Shown: positions 39,201-47,726, counted from the first letter of the stretch. The stretch is 64,000 nucleotides of DNA from Fischerella sp. PCC 9605 (GCF_000517105.1 NZ_KI912151.1:582460-646459), one strand, 5' to 3'. Numbers and translations: made by a program. Notes: generated by a model from the sequence alone, not told the origin.

Positions 39201-39976
39201 GCCACATAAGGGTGTTCATCGTTGAGAGTTTTTTTAGATAGTTCCAATGCTTGGGAATAATTTTCTTCCGCTAGATAATAAAGTCCTTGGGAGTTGTACA
39301 ACGCTGCTAAATTATTTAAGCTGACAGCAACATACCAATGCTCGTCACCCAGCAAATCTTTTCGCATTGCTAATGCTGCCAAGTGCATTTTTTCAGCATC
39401 CGAATAGCGTGCTTGATTTTCGTAAACTGCTGCGAGGTTATCTAAACTTTGAGCAATATCAGAATGGGATTCTCCCAATAACCGCTTTCGCATATTTAGT
39501 GCTTCTAGATGCATTTTTTCAGCATCTTCAAAGCGTCCTTGTTCTCGATAAACTTCAGCAATGTTATTTAAATAATTGGCGATTTGCTCGTGTTCATCAC
39601 CTAGATGAAATTTGAAAATATCTAAAGCAGCAAAAAAGTTGTTTTCTGCTTCTAAATAGAATCCTTGAGAAACATAAAATACAGCCAGATTATTTAAAGC
39701 TTGTGCGACATCTGGGTGCGAATCTCCTAACAACTTTTTTCGCAAATCTAAGACTTCGGTATACAAGGGTTTTGCTAACAAGAAATATCCCTGCATCCGA
39801 TATAATTCTGCGAGATTATTTAAACTATCTGCAAAAGTTTGATGTCTGCATAAATTCTTTCGTCCTATTTTTACAGCTTTTTTTGCAACTATTGTCGCTT
39901 GTTCAAATTTGCCTTGTCCAGCAAGTTGCACTACTTCTCGATTCAGTCGATCTATTTGTTCTAGAATTTCTTTCAT
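36260..39976 (-). CDS. TPR-CHAT caspase-like protease
   Basis: 1238 residues. About fourteen kinesin-light-chain-type TPR repeats (residues 40-640), each of the form HPDVA-x-SLNNLA-x-LY-x-QGRY. A helical linker is followed by a C-terminal CHAT domain (about 900-1235). The caspase-like dyad is intact: His1030 in IATHGLFLP and Cys1112 in LSACDTARG. The domain also has LRRAFAVAGSKTLVMSLW, typical of CHAT. TPRs usually bind a partner that releases or blocks the protease. The gene lies 42 bases after an HTH-DUF4384 gene on the same strand, between the type III effector operon and the adaptation genes. TPR-CHAT proteases are known partners of type III-E effectors; a similar link here is inference. 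Confidence 0.9.
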   Translation of the reverse strand: MKEILEQIDRLNREVVQLAGQGKFEQATIVAKKAVKIGRKNLCRHQTFADSLNNLAELYRMQGYFLLAKPLYTEVLDLRKKLLGDSHPDVAQALNNLAVFYVSQGFYLEAENNFFAALDIFKFHLGDEHEQIANYLNNIAEVYREQGRFEDAEKMHLEALNMRKRLLGESHSDIAQSLDNLAAVYENQARYSDAEKMHLAALAMRKDLLGDEHWYVAVSLNNLAALYNSQGLYYLAEENYSQALELSKKTLNDEHPYVAITLNNLANTYKNQGRYTDAVNMHLTALAMRKNLFGNEHLEVAQSLSNLGDIYLLQGRYMQAEQVYLEADSIRQGSLTPKHPDIALSLHNLAVLYTCQGRYQAAEEKYLSALLLHENIYGKNHPDVADNLNHLGGLYQEQGRFSDAEQKYLEALAIRKNIFGQEHPDIADSFNKIAEIYRLQGRYSQAEELYREAYSLSKSLLGEMHPDVAACLNNLGVLYDAQFKYTQAEQLFLEVLLIVKSQFGNQHPQIASTMNNLATIYGSLGRYDQAEQMHLEVLKIRKSLLGQEHPDIANTLNNLAEIYLSVGRYLEAEQYYRAALLMRKSLLGDNHPDVAFSLNNLATLLAATQRPVDALSCRIQASEINDKLISNVFAFSSENDRIAWIEKIRGSFDLFLSLIYKHLPSSEYALQQALDFVLKRKALTAASLAAQNEALYSDRYPHLQEQFRQLADLNAQLVKLTFSTPQISDFTTYQKELAGLEARYNHLQKQLAAQVPEIQLTEKLGDRFAVAEALPTNAILVEFVRFDVFHFHAIPARGEIQWHPARYLAFVLRTGQPDAVQMIDLGEAEAIDELILALRSLACDPTKKTLAWGKVADLPKLQVKQYDPTVAIQLSRVLFEPIREVVQGYEHLIVAPDGNLNLLPFQILPIDETGTHLLMDEYIISYIGVGRDMLRSRVQTARTADAPIVIADPDFDLASEQKIEEVKEPGREEFIDTLDGEVLSRAIGTRFLGESVAKKLPDARLYMGTQALETHLTSSKCPKVMLIATHGLFLPDSPQAPPKMKREELGIKRFEVSKVKNPMMRSGLALAGANTWLSGGNLPPQAGKGFVFAQEIASLDLWANELTVLSACDTARGDIKIGEGVFGLRRAFAVAGSKTLVMSLWKVPDRATALLMDRFFDNLQSGMGRTEALQNAQNYIRKITVKKLRQSALGMEVLKELLGVKELSPQSKIDYYEEDTPLEHPFYWGAWICQTSEK

Positions 39977-40018
39977 CTACTGATTCCAGACACTTCTATA
40001 CTTTTTACTTTTTACTTT

Positions 40019-40801
40019 TTACTTTTTACTTGCAGTAATCATATAATCTGTATATAAAATCTGACATTCTTCACTTTCATTTACAAATTCTAGTAATTGC
40101 CCCAGATGATTTTCTTTTAATGGTAAAGGATCATCACTGCCTTGGGGTAGCCAATCCAGGGTAGGCGCATCTTTGGTAATTACTGCTAAAATATGCTCCT
40201 TACCGGGGTTGCCTTCAATTGGGAAAGATGTGATGGGTGAACCCTCTTGTGGCAAGGTTGTTTTACCTGTATCTAGTTGTGGTTGAGGAGCAAAACACGA
40301 AGGACAAAAACACCACACTTGTCCAGATGTATCTTTTTGGATTAGTAATAGATATCCTGAACTTTCAAGATTGACTTCAAAGCGAATATGACTTCCTAAA
40401 GATACAGACTTTACATAAGGGCTATTCTCCTGCCAACCCCAACCCAATGTTTCTTTTTTTACTAGCACTAAACCCATTTTTTCAGTACGGGAACCCAGCG
40501 TTTGAAGTTGTTGCCAAAACTCTTCAACAGATGTGAGGAGTGTTTTTTGAGTTTCCTTTTCTTCCGGAATATCTGAATTGGATGATGCGACAATATCTTG
40601 CCAATCTAAATCAAGAATAGTACAGATTTCAGTGAAAATATTGTAACTAATGGGTATACCGTTGAAGAATTTACTGATAGTTGCCCAAGATGCAACACCT
40701 ATATCATCAGCTAGCGCTTGTTGAGTCAAATTTTTACGCATGAGGGCATACTTAGCCCTTTCGATACCTTTGGGTGATGCAACCAGCGTCCGCTTTGGCA
40801 T
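40019..40801 (-). CDS. HTH-DUF4384 regulator/sensor
   Basis: 260 residues starting at MPKRTLVASPKGIERAKYAL; an upstream in-frame ATG (40876) is less likely because this family typically starts at MPKR. The XRE-like HTH (NLTQQALADDIGVASWATIS, then KFFNGIPISYNIFTEICTIL and DLDWQDI) is the type that precedes NTPase or caspase modules in cyanobacterial conflict genes. The C-terminal DUF4384-like domain includes SSGYLLLIQKDTSGQVWCF and GNPGKEHILAVITK. Next gene: TPR-CHAT, 42 bases downstream. The pair probably forms one operon and one system; which molecule is sensed is unknown. Confidence 0.82.
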   Translation of the reverse strand: MPKRTLVASPKGIERAKYALMRKNLTQQALADDIGVASWATISKFFNGIPISYNIFTEICTILDLDWQDIVASSNSDIPEEKETQKTLLTSVEEFWQQLQTLGSRTEKMGLVLVKKETLGWGWQENSPYVKSVSLGSHIRFEVNLESSGYLLLIQKDTSGQVWCFCPSCFAPQPQLDTGKTTLPQEGSPITSFPIEGNPGKEHILAVITKDAPTLDWLPQGSDDPLPLKENHLGQLLEFVNESEECQILYTDYMITASKK

Positions 40802-40883
40802 AAAGTCAATCAAGTTAAAAGATTGTTTGTTGGCGTTGCTGAACCCATGTATGAAAATGATTTCGTGTGATTCCAAAACTCTT

Positions 40884-40912
40884 GTAGAGACGTAGCATTG
40901 CTACGTCTCTAC
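40884..40912. repeat. Palindrome GTAGAGACGTAGCA...
   Basis: GTAGAGACGTAGC, a TTG-centred turn, and CTACGTCTCTAC. Same family as 23002-23029. It abuts the MITE that starts at 40914. Confidence 0.65.
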
Positions 40913-40913
40913 A

Positions 40914-41070
40914 CTAGCCCTTTCAAGGTGGGTAAAAATCCTCAAAAAATTTCCCGAATTTTGGGCTTTTCACCTTTGTGTCTTAGTGTCTTTGTGGTGA
41001 AAAAATTGACTTTTGAACCACCAAGGCACTAAGACACCAAGAAAAATACATTACACCTTGAAAGGGCTAG
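40914..41070. mobile_element. MITE-like element, family 2, copy A
   Basis: 157 bases with perfect 17-base terminal inverted repeats CTAGCCCTTTCAAGGTG / CACCTTGAAAGGGCTAG. No coding capacity. An inverted second copy lies at 52227-52438, with its centre in the opposite sense relative to the arms. Confidence 0.85.
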
Positions 41071-41215
41071 GGCGTGTTTTCAAACTCCTAAATGTCATTC
41101 TGAGCGAAATGAAATGGAGCGAAGAATCTCATAAAAATCTGGGTTATAGAGATGCTTCACTACGCTAATGCTACGTTCAGCATGACAAAACCGATACTTT
41201 GAAAACACACCCTAG
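41067..41215. mobile_element. MITE-like element, family 3
   Basis: 149 bases, sharing CTAG with the end of the previous element. The ends CTAGGGCGTGTTTTCAAA and TTTGAAAACACACCCTAG pair with one mismatch. The inside has GTCATTCTGAGCGAA, a common cyanobacterial repeat. Confidence 0.75.
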
Positions 41216-41330
41216 TCTCTACACTTGGATTCATACATAAAATCAGTTGTTTGTTTAAGTTATATACAAAGTTATATACCCTCTACGAGAACTTATATAG
41301 GTACTTATATAGCACCTTGCGACAATCGAA

Positions 41331-41427
41331 TTAAGGCAAAAGTTAAAAGTTAAAAGAAAGAAAATTCTCTTTTTACTTTTTACTTTTTACTTCTCTTTTG
41401 CCTTTTTACTTTTAACTTTTTACTTTA
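41331..41427. repeat. Heptamer tract before RT-cas1
   Basis: Left arm of GTTAAAA units, right arm of TTTTTAC units, switching near 41365. It ends just before the ATG at 41432, so it covers the ribosome-binding region; no Shine-Dalgarno sequence is visible. Confidence 0.75.
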
Positions 41428-41431
41428 TATC

Positions 41432-43453
41432 ATGTTCACCCTCGAACAACTTCTTTTAGCGTGGGTTCAAGTTCGTGCGGGAAGTCGCAGCGCTGGTGTG
41501 GATGGAATTACCGTTGATTTGTTTGCAGCCTCTGCTGACGAACAGTTACGGATCATTCTACGCCAGCTACAACAAAAATCTTACCGTGCCAGTCCAGCAA
41601 AAGGGTTTTATTTAACTAAGAAAAGTGGTGGTAAGCGGCTAGTTGGTATTTCCACGGTACGCGACAGAATTGTCCAGCGGTTGCTACTGGAAGAATTGTA
41701 CTTACCTTTGGAGGACACATTTGTTGATTGTAGCTATGCATATCGCCCAGGATGCAACATTCAACAAGCAGTCCAGCGTTTATTTTCTTACTACCAGTAT
41801 CGCCCAACTTGGATCGTCAAAGCCGATATCGCCCAATTTTTTGACAACCTGTGTTGGGCTTTACTGTTAACTGGGTTGGAAACATTGCAGCTGGAAGCAA
41901 CAGTAATGGAATTGCTGGAACAACAAATCAAATCCGGGGTTGTAATTGCGGGTAAGTACATCAATTTCGGTAAAGGCGTATTGCAAGGAGGGATACTATC
42001 GGGAGCGTTAGGAAATTTATACCTAACTGAATTTGATAGAAAATGCCTCAATCAGGGAATTAATTTAGTCAGGTACGGTGATGATTTTGCTGTTGCTTGT
42101 AGCAGTTCGACAGAAGCAAACCGTATTCTCAACAAAATCACAACTTGCTTAGGGGGACTTTATCTCACCCTCCAACCCGAAAAAACACAAATTTTTGCAC
42201 CCCACGAAGAGTTTACGTTTCTTGGCTACCGCTTTGTGAATGGAGAAGTTTACGCACCTGCTCCCCCAGAACCCAGACGCGAGGGGGAATGGTTAGTTGA
42301 TGCTTCTGGTACACCTTACTTTCGTCCCAAACAACGCCCAGTCAAATTTGTTTCCCGTCCGCCAAAAGCTTGTGACATTAGCAAACCGATTAATTTTCCT
42401 CGCGCACCTATATCTCATTTTTGGCAGGAATTTATGACAACATTATACGTAACTGACCAAGGTGCTTATCTAAGTGTAAAAAATCACCAATTTTAGGTAT
42501 TTTATCAGAGGGAATTACGAATTAAAGTTCCCGTTGTGCGAGTCACGAATATTGTGTTGTTTGGTTGTTGTAATGTATCGCATGGTGCAGTAACTATGGC
42601 ATTGCGGCGACGCATTCCGGTGATGTATTTGTCACAAAAGGGAAGGTATTTTGGACGGTTAGAGACGGAAGGACAAGCGAAAGTAGAATATTTAGCGCGT
42701 CAGGTAGAATGTTCCCGTGATGATAAGTTTACTAGACAACAGGCTGAGGCGATCGTCTGGGCGAAGTTGCATAACTCTCGAAATTTGTTGATGCGTTTAA
42801 ACCGCCGTCGTAATTCTAAAGAAGTAGATGGAACTATTGTTGTAGAAGCGATTAAAAATTTAGAAATTTTGATGGATAAGTTATTTTTTGCCGAAAGTAT
42901 GGATGCGCTGCGGGGATATGAAGGGAAAGCAGCTACCATATATTTTCAAGCATTGGGAACTTTGTTTACTGGACCATTTAAATTTGAAAAACGTACCAAG
43001 CGTCCACCGACTGACCCAATTAATAGTATGCTGAGTTTGGGTTACACCCTGTTAAGCCAAAATGTTTATTCGTTTGTGCAAACGATAGGGCTACATACTC
43101 ATTTTGGTAACTTACATGTTCCCAGAGATAATCATCCAGCTTTGGTTTCTGATTTAGTGGAAGAATGGAGAGCCCAATTAGTTGATTCTCTGGTTGCTTA
43201 TCTAGTGAACTCTCAAATTTTTACGATTGATGATTTCACTCCACCAGACGAACGCGGAGGAGTATACTTTCAGCCTCATGCACTTAAGAAATTTCTCAAG
43301 CAATGGGAGGAAAAGTTACAATCAGAACTAACCCACTCTCATACTGGTCAAAAAGTGCCATACCGTCGCTGTATCGAGTTGCAAGTAAGAGAATACATTG
43401 CTTGTTTGATGGGTGAGGTGAAAGTGTATCGTCCCATGATTTGGAAAATGTAA
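41432..43453 (+). pseudogene. cas1: Reverse transcriptase-Cas1 fusion interrupted by one in-frame TAG
   Basis: Spacer-acquisition integrase with an RT able to copy RNA. The RT part (41432-42493) has all core motifs: VKADIAQFFDNL (D132), LQGGILSGALGNLYL, RYGDDFAVAC (D217, D218), LTLQPEKTQIF and FTFLGYRF. The Cas1 part (42497-43453) follows in the same frame with the canonical residues E497 (GYEGKAA), H562 (GNLH) and D574/E577 (SDLVEEWR). Codon 355 (42494-42496) is TAG between VKNHQF and VFYQRELRIKV; a CAG there would make an ordinary Cas1 beta-strand region. Everything else is intact over 2 kb. A GTG at 42536 could restart Cas1 but would lose its first residues. Readthrough, a recent mutation or a sequencing error are all possible. 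Confidence 0.9.
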
Positions 43454-43658
43454 AGAAATGTAAATTTGCGGGGGGTGGGTAATGGCTGAAATACTGATTT
43501 TTCGGTTACCCCCCGCAAATCCCAGTCTGGATAAGCGTTTGAAGTGTGTTAGCCCACTGTCTTTTCTCAATAAACCATGCTTTTTGACAGCTAGTATTGA
43601 CCCCCCGCAAATTTGGGTGTATACAGTTAAGTCAGGGTAAGGTTTTCAATAGCCAAGC
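43454..43658 (+). promoter_or_regulatory. Leader of CRISPR array 1
   Basis: A motif occurs three times: inverted AAATTTGCGGGGGGT (43462-43475), then ACCCCCCGCAAAT (43508-43520) and ACCCCCCGCAAATTT (43600-43614). The last copy ends about 44 bases before the first repeat. ATGGCTGAAA (43482-43491) and GTTAAGTC...AAGGTTTTCAA next to the repeat also occur in the leader of array 2. A 52-codon frame (43482-43640) exists behind GGGGGGTGGG but is probably incidental. Confidence 0.7.
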
Positions 43659-45511
43659 TTTAAACTTCTTCGGAAGTTGAATTAATGGAAACATTGTGGT
43701 GTTAAATTACCCGTTAGAGATCGAATATTTAAACTTCTTCGGAAGTTGAATTAATGGAAACTCTAAAGCCTCGCAGAGCTTCAAAATTGTCTCATGGTGT
43801 TTAAACTTCTTCGGAAGTTGAATTAATGGAAACTGGGTTAGTTCAATCTCAAAAAATTAAACTTCGACATTTAAACTTCTTCGGAAGTTGAATTAATGGA
43901 AACAAAGAGTGAAAAGAAGGAAAAGAAAGAAGAAAGATTTAAACTTCTTCGGAAGTTGAATTAATGGAAACTGGGATTACAAAACATGTAATCTTGCATC
44001 TCTATTTTTAAACTTCTTCGGAAGTTGAATTAATGGAAACTCTATTGCGTTGATGATTAAACTCAGACGCCCCAAAAATACGTTTAAACTTCTTCGGAAG
44101 TTGAATTAATGGAAACAACGCCAGAACCTTCAGGGTACTGATGATCCTCGTGAACATTTAAACTTCTTCGGAAGTTGAATTAATGGAAACTTGACAATTG
44201 ATGACATGCCGCTCTTTTCCCAAAACAACTTTAAACTTCTTCGGAAGTTGAATTAATGGAAACTTTACTATTTCAGTTGGCATAACAGACTCCAATCCCT
44301 GTCCACTTTAAACTTCTTCGGAAGTTGAATTAATGGAAACTAATTGCGCCGAAAATCATTAAGTATCCTGTAAACTTGGATCTTTAAACTTCTTCGGAAG
44401 TTGAATTAATGGAAACTACAACCTGTTGGTCAAGCTGACTGCACTCATTCAACAAATCTTTAAACTTCTTCGGAAGTTGAATTAATGGAAACGAACGTTT
44501 AACAAAAGAGTACATTCCACCTTCCAAAACGATCTTTAAACTTCTTCGGAAGTTGAATTAATGGAAACCCCTTAAACCTTCCTAAAATTCTATGAGTTAA
44601 TGTCCTTTAAACTTCTTCGGAAGTTGAATTAATGGAAACCAAAATCTTTTTCAGGTAAAACATAGGGAGCTACTGTACTTTAAACTTCTTCGGAAGTTGA
44701 ATTAATGGAAACAGTTTCCTGATTGTTATCAAGCGATAGATAAGCAGAAAGCTTTAAACTTCTTCGGAAGTTGAATTAATGGAAACTTTATGATTACAAT
44801 CTGACCCGCTTTGCCCTGGTTTAGTGGCTTTAAACTTCTTCGGAAGTTGAATTAATGGAAACTGTACTGATCGGTATGTTTTTGTAACCCCCATTTTTTG
44901 CTTTAAACTTCTTCGGAAGTTGAATTAATGGAAACGCCAAACTCCAGCGGTGGGTCTAGCACAAAAAGTGAAAACTTTAAACTTCTTCGGAAGTTGAATT
45001 AATGGAAACGGTCTCTGTACATAAGGAGGCTTTCTCGGATTACAGCTTTAAACTTCTTCGGAAGTTGAATTAATGGAAACTTCTGGGTTAGTTTTGGTTT
45101 TCGAGAAAGGGTTAAAACTTTAAACTTCTTCGGAAGTTGAATTAATGGAAACCAATTTGTTGAAAATTTCCGGATCAGTATTTACGTCTTTAAACTTCTT
45201 CGGAAGTTGAATTAATGGAAATCTTTACCATCTAGAAAACTCAAATCAATTCCATAATCCTTTAAACTTCTTCGGAAGTTGAATTAATGGAAACAAGATG
45301 CTGTTCTCCATTTTTCGTTTGTACATGAACGCTTTAAACTTCTTCGGAAGTTGAATTAATGGAAACATACCACTATAGGATTACGGCTAACGATTGTTTG
45401 AGAACTTTAAACTTCTTCGGAAGTTGAATTAATGGAAACTGCCTGCCATCAAGCCCAACCACGCCACATCTAATCTTTAAACTTCTTCAGAAGTTGAATT
45501 AATGGAAATCT
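43659..45511 (+). CRISPR. CRISPR array 1: 26 repeats, 25 spacers
   Basis: Repeats of 34-35 bases (TTTAAACTTCTTCGGAAGTT followed by GAATTAATGGAAAC), with spacers of about 34-43 bases. AACTTC and GAAGTT form a stem around TTCG, giving an RNA hairpin with a UUCG tetraloop. The base before TTT is mostly C late in the array and variable early. Repeat 22 (45189) ends GGAAAT. The last repeat (45476) has TTCAGAAG and ends AAATC, so it is the degenerate distal end. Orientation is plus, with the leader at the left. Confidence 0.97.
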
Positions 45512-45564
45512 TTGAATAGACATTCTTCAAAGATTTTGACATTACAAAAATCTCTAGTAAATTG

Positions 45565-45592
45565 AGTCGGAGTTATATTCTCCGACTTTTTT
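45565..45592 (+). terminator. Rho-independent terminator after array 1
   Basis: AGTCGGAG, loop TTATATT, CTCCGACT, then TTTTTA. Perfect 8-base-pair stem and T run, 55 bases after the last repeat. It agrees with transcription of array 1 on the plus strand and isolates the array from the stand-alone cas1. Confidence 0.9.
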
Positions 45593-45693
45593 ATTCCCTA
45601 ACTTATATACTCGGCAAAATTTATATACAAACTTATATGCAAAAACTTCTTAGTTATACACGAGGTTATATACCCCTTTGAGAAGATGGAATT

Positions 45694-45775
45694 AAGTCAA
45701 AAGTGAAAAGTTAAAAGGCACTCATCAAGCCTTTCTCTTTTGACTTTTTACTTGTAACCTTTTACTTTATTTAAT
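45694..45775. repeat. Heptamer tract before stand-alone cas1
   Basis: AAGTGAAAAGTTAAAAGGCA on the left and TTTTGACTTTTTACTTG on the right, ending just before the ATG at 45778. Confidence 0.7.
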
Positions 45776-45777
45776 CT

Positions 45778-46767
45778 ATGTCCACAATCTACATCACCGA
45801 GCAAGATGTATCGTTCAAAATCCAACACCATTACTTAAAGGTGTTTCATCAACAAAAGCAATGCATCTGTATTCGGATTAGCAACATCAGTCAAATCATC
45901 CTCTTTGGTAACATACCTCTACCAAAAGAAGTCGTTAAAACCGTGATTTCTCATCAAATTCCTGTCTTATATTTAACCCAAGATAGTGAATATATAGGCA
46001 GGTTAGAAAATACATCCCAACGACAAGCTAAATATTTAATCTACCAACGCCGACGCGCACGCGATGTAGAATTTAATCGCGCTACAGCAGAAAGTATTAT
46101 TTGGGCAAAACTGCACAACCAAAATACTTTTCTGCAAAGTTGGACTCGCCATTACACAAGTCCCGCAACCCAACGCGCATTAAATTACTTGATGCTGCTG
46201 ATGGATAACTTAGGATTAGCAACATCCCTCGACGAACTGCGCCAATATAGCGAAGAAGCTGATAACGTTTACTATTGCGCCATTGGTTCGCTACTCAACT
46301 TCTACAACCGATGTCCGCAGACAACTGCAAAGCGAATTCGCAGATTTTTAAACCTGGGAAATCAGCTGCTGCATCAATATATTTACACCCTTCTCAATAC
46401 CGCAGGACTCCACCCCGACTACGCAATCTTACATCATGACAGCGATCGCGAACTTCCCTTAGTGTGGGATTTCATGGCAGAATTTCACGCACCTATCGTT
46501 GATGACTTGGTGTTAACTTTTGTACGCAATTTCCCAAATTTAAACGGTAATAGAAAGAATCAACCGCGAAGCTTACTTCAACGTTTCCTCCAATATTGGG
46601 AAGGGAAACTGCGAACTTTTGTACTGCATCCTTATGCTGGAGAAGTAAGTTATCGCCAGTGTATTGACTTGCAGGTACGCGAATATCTCACCTGTTTGCT
46701 AGGCGATGTCGAATACTACCGTCCCCTAGCGCTGAAATTCAACCCTGCAAGCGAAGTAAAAAGTTAA
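45778..46767 (+). CDS. cas1: Stand-alone Cas1 with altered active site
   Basis: 329 residues, full Cas1 length and clearly homologous to the Cas1 half of RT-Cas1 (IILFGNIPLPKEVVKTVIS, SIIWAKLHNQ, CIDLQVREYLTCLLGDVEYY). Lined up without gaps, the catalytic Glu of GYEGKAA is Ser158 (QYSEEAD) and the D-L-x-E block is D231-F-M-A234. The metal-binding His is kept (H219, AILH). Two of the four canonical positions are therefore lost. In Cas1-Cas2 complexes only one Cas1 of each dimer does chemistry, so this copy may be a structural partner of RT-Cas1. It lies 163 bases upstream of cas2 on the same strand. Confidence 0.9.
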   Translation: MSTIYITEQDVSFKIQHHYLKVFHQQKQCICIRISNISQIILFGNIPLPKEVVKTVISHQIPVLYLTQDSEYIGRLENTSQRQAKYLIYQRRRARDVEFNRATAESIIWAKLHNQNTFLQSWTRHYTSPATQRALNYLMLLMDNLGLATSLDELRQYSEEADNVYYCAIGSLLNFYNRCPQTTAKRIRRFLNLGNQLLHQYIYTLLNTAGLHPDYAILHHDSDRELPLVWDFMAEFHAPIVDDLVLTFVRNFPNLNGNRKNQPRSLLQRFLQYWEGKLRTFVLHPYAGEVSYRQCIDLQVREYLTCLLGDVEYYRPLALKFNPASEVKS

Positions 46768-46925
46768 AAGTTAAAAGTTAAAAGAGAAGAGGAGGATGAA
46801 GTTAAAAGTCAAAGGTTAAAAGTCAAAAGTTAAAAGAGAATCCCCCTGAAGAAAATTTTGGTAGTAATCTACGCATTTCTTCTTTCTTCTTTCTTTTTAC
46901 TTTTCACTTTTTACTTTTTACTTTC
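46767..46925. repeat. Heptamer tract between cas1 and cas2
   Basis: Repeated AAAAGTT units on the left and TTTTTAC units on the right. It would form a long A/T hairpin-like structure in RNA. Confidence 0.7.
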
Positions 46926-46929
46926 TCAG

Positions 46930-47208
46930 ATGTTTTACTTAGTTTGCTACGACATCGTTAGCGACACCCGTCGCAACAAGGTGTCGAAACTCCTGGAAGC
47001 TTACGGGTTGCGGGTGCAAAAGTCGGTGTTTGAGTGCATATTGGATGAAAAGCAGTATGAAACCCTGTCCAAATATTTGATGCGACTCGTTAACAAACGC
47101 GAAGACCAAGTTAGATTCTACCCCATGTCTGCACACAACCGTTGCAAAGTAGCAGTTTTGGGTACGCAACCTGAATTTGTAGTAGACGACGCAGCGTTTA
47201 TTGTTTAG
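46930..47208 (+). CDS. cas2: Cas2
   Basis: 92 residues starting MFYLVCYDIVSDTRRNKVSK, with the conserved first-strand Asp8 and the ferredoxin-like pattern (YGLRVQKSVFECILDEKQYE, DQVRFYPMSA). A longer frame from 46858 is rejected because the extra residues are encoded by the heptamer tract. Cas2 bridges two Cas1 dimers in the integration complex and serves both arrays. It follows cas1 on the same strand. Confidence 0.95.
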   Translation: MFYLVCYDIVSDTRRNKVSKLLEAYGLRVQKSVFECILDEKQYETLSKYLMRLVNKREDQVRFYPMSAHNRCKVAVLGTQPEFVVDDAAFIV

Positions 47209-47320
47209 CAAGAAACCAAGTTTATATCCAATATGAATATTTACAAAAAAGCACGCGCACCACCGTTGTGTAAATATTTAGTGCGCTTTCGGTCAAGTTT
47301 GGATATTCAGAAACTATTGA

Positions 47321-47590
47321 ATGCAGATTCAAACTATCAAGTTTCGTTTGATTTTTACTGCTAAAGCTCAAAAACAACTTGATGCATTATCCCCAAAAGA
47401 CCGCAAGCAATACAACAAAGCTTTTGAATGTTTCGCTAATAATGGCCCGGTTTATCGCAGCTTGAGAAGCCATCGGTATCGCTGCAAAGATGGTGATATT
47501 TGGAGTTCTTCTGCTTCGATGGCGAAACGATTTTATTGGCGTTACAGCGAGGAACAAAGTATTGAGGTGACACATATAGATTCGCACTAA
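47321..47590 (+). CDS. RelE/ParE-like toxin
   Basis: 89 residues with the compact beta-alpha fold of the family: FRLIFTAKAQKQLDALSPKD, RSLRSHRYRCKDGDIWSSSA and KRFYWRYSEEQSIEVTHIDS. The basic residues and tyrosine in the last strands fit a ribosome-dependent mRNA interferase. I find no antitoxin next to it; the next gene encodes an HTH protein 136 bases away that does not look like a classical HigA. It could be an orphan, or the HTH protein could be its partner. Confidence 0.65.
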   Translation: MQIQTIKFRLIFTAKAQKQLDALSPKDRKQYNKAFECFANNGPVYRSLRSHRYRCKDGDIWSSSASMAKRFYWRYSEEQSIEVTHIDSH

Positions 47591-47592
47591 CT

Positions 47593-47724
47593 AAGTAAAA
47601 AGTCAAAAGTTCAAAGTTAAAAGAACATTGTCCATCTAACAACTTTTGACTTTTTACCTACTTGTTACTTTTCTCTTCCTTTTTCTTTCTTTTGCCTTTT
47701 ATCTTTTTACTTTTTACTTAAGAG
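47593..47724. repeat. Heptamer tract before HTH gene
   Basis: AAAAAGTCAAAAGTTC on the left, TTTTGACTTTTTACC and TTTTTACTTTTTACTT on the right. Confidence 0.65.
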
Positions 47725-47726
47725 AT

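Noticed and set aside
40802-40876. N-terminal extension of the HTH-DUF4384 protein
   Set aside because: Family members begin at MPKR; the extra residues have no conserved pattern.
41432-42493. RT as a group II intron maturase or DGR reverse transcriptase
   Set aside because: It is followed in frame by Cas1 and lies beside a CRISPR array; no intron ribozyme, maturase X/HNH domain or template/variable repeat pair is visible.
43482-43640. 52-codon ORF in leader 1
   Set aside because: A purine-rich stretch precedes it, but its sequence is dominated by the leader motifs, and the corresponding frame in leader 2 runs into the first repeat. More likely a leader element.
46858-46929. N-terminal extension of Cas2
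   Set aside because: Encoded by the heptamer tract; canonical Cas2 begins at MFYLVCYD (46930).
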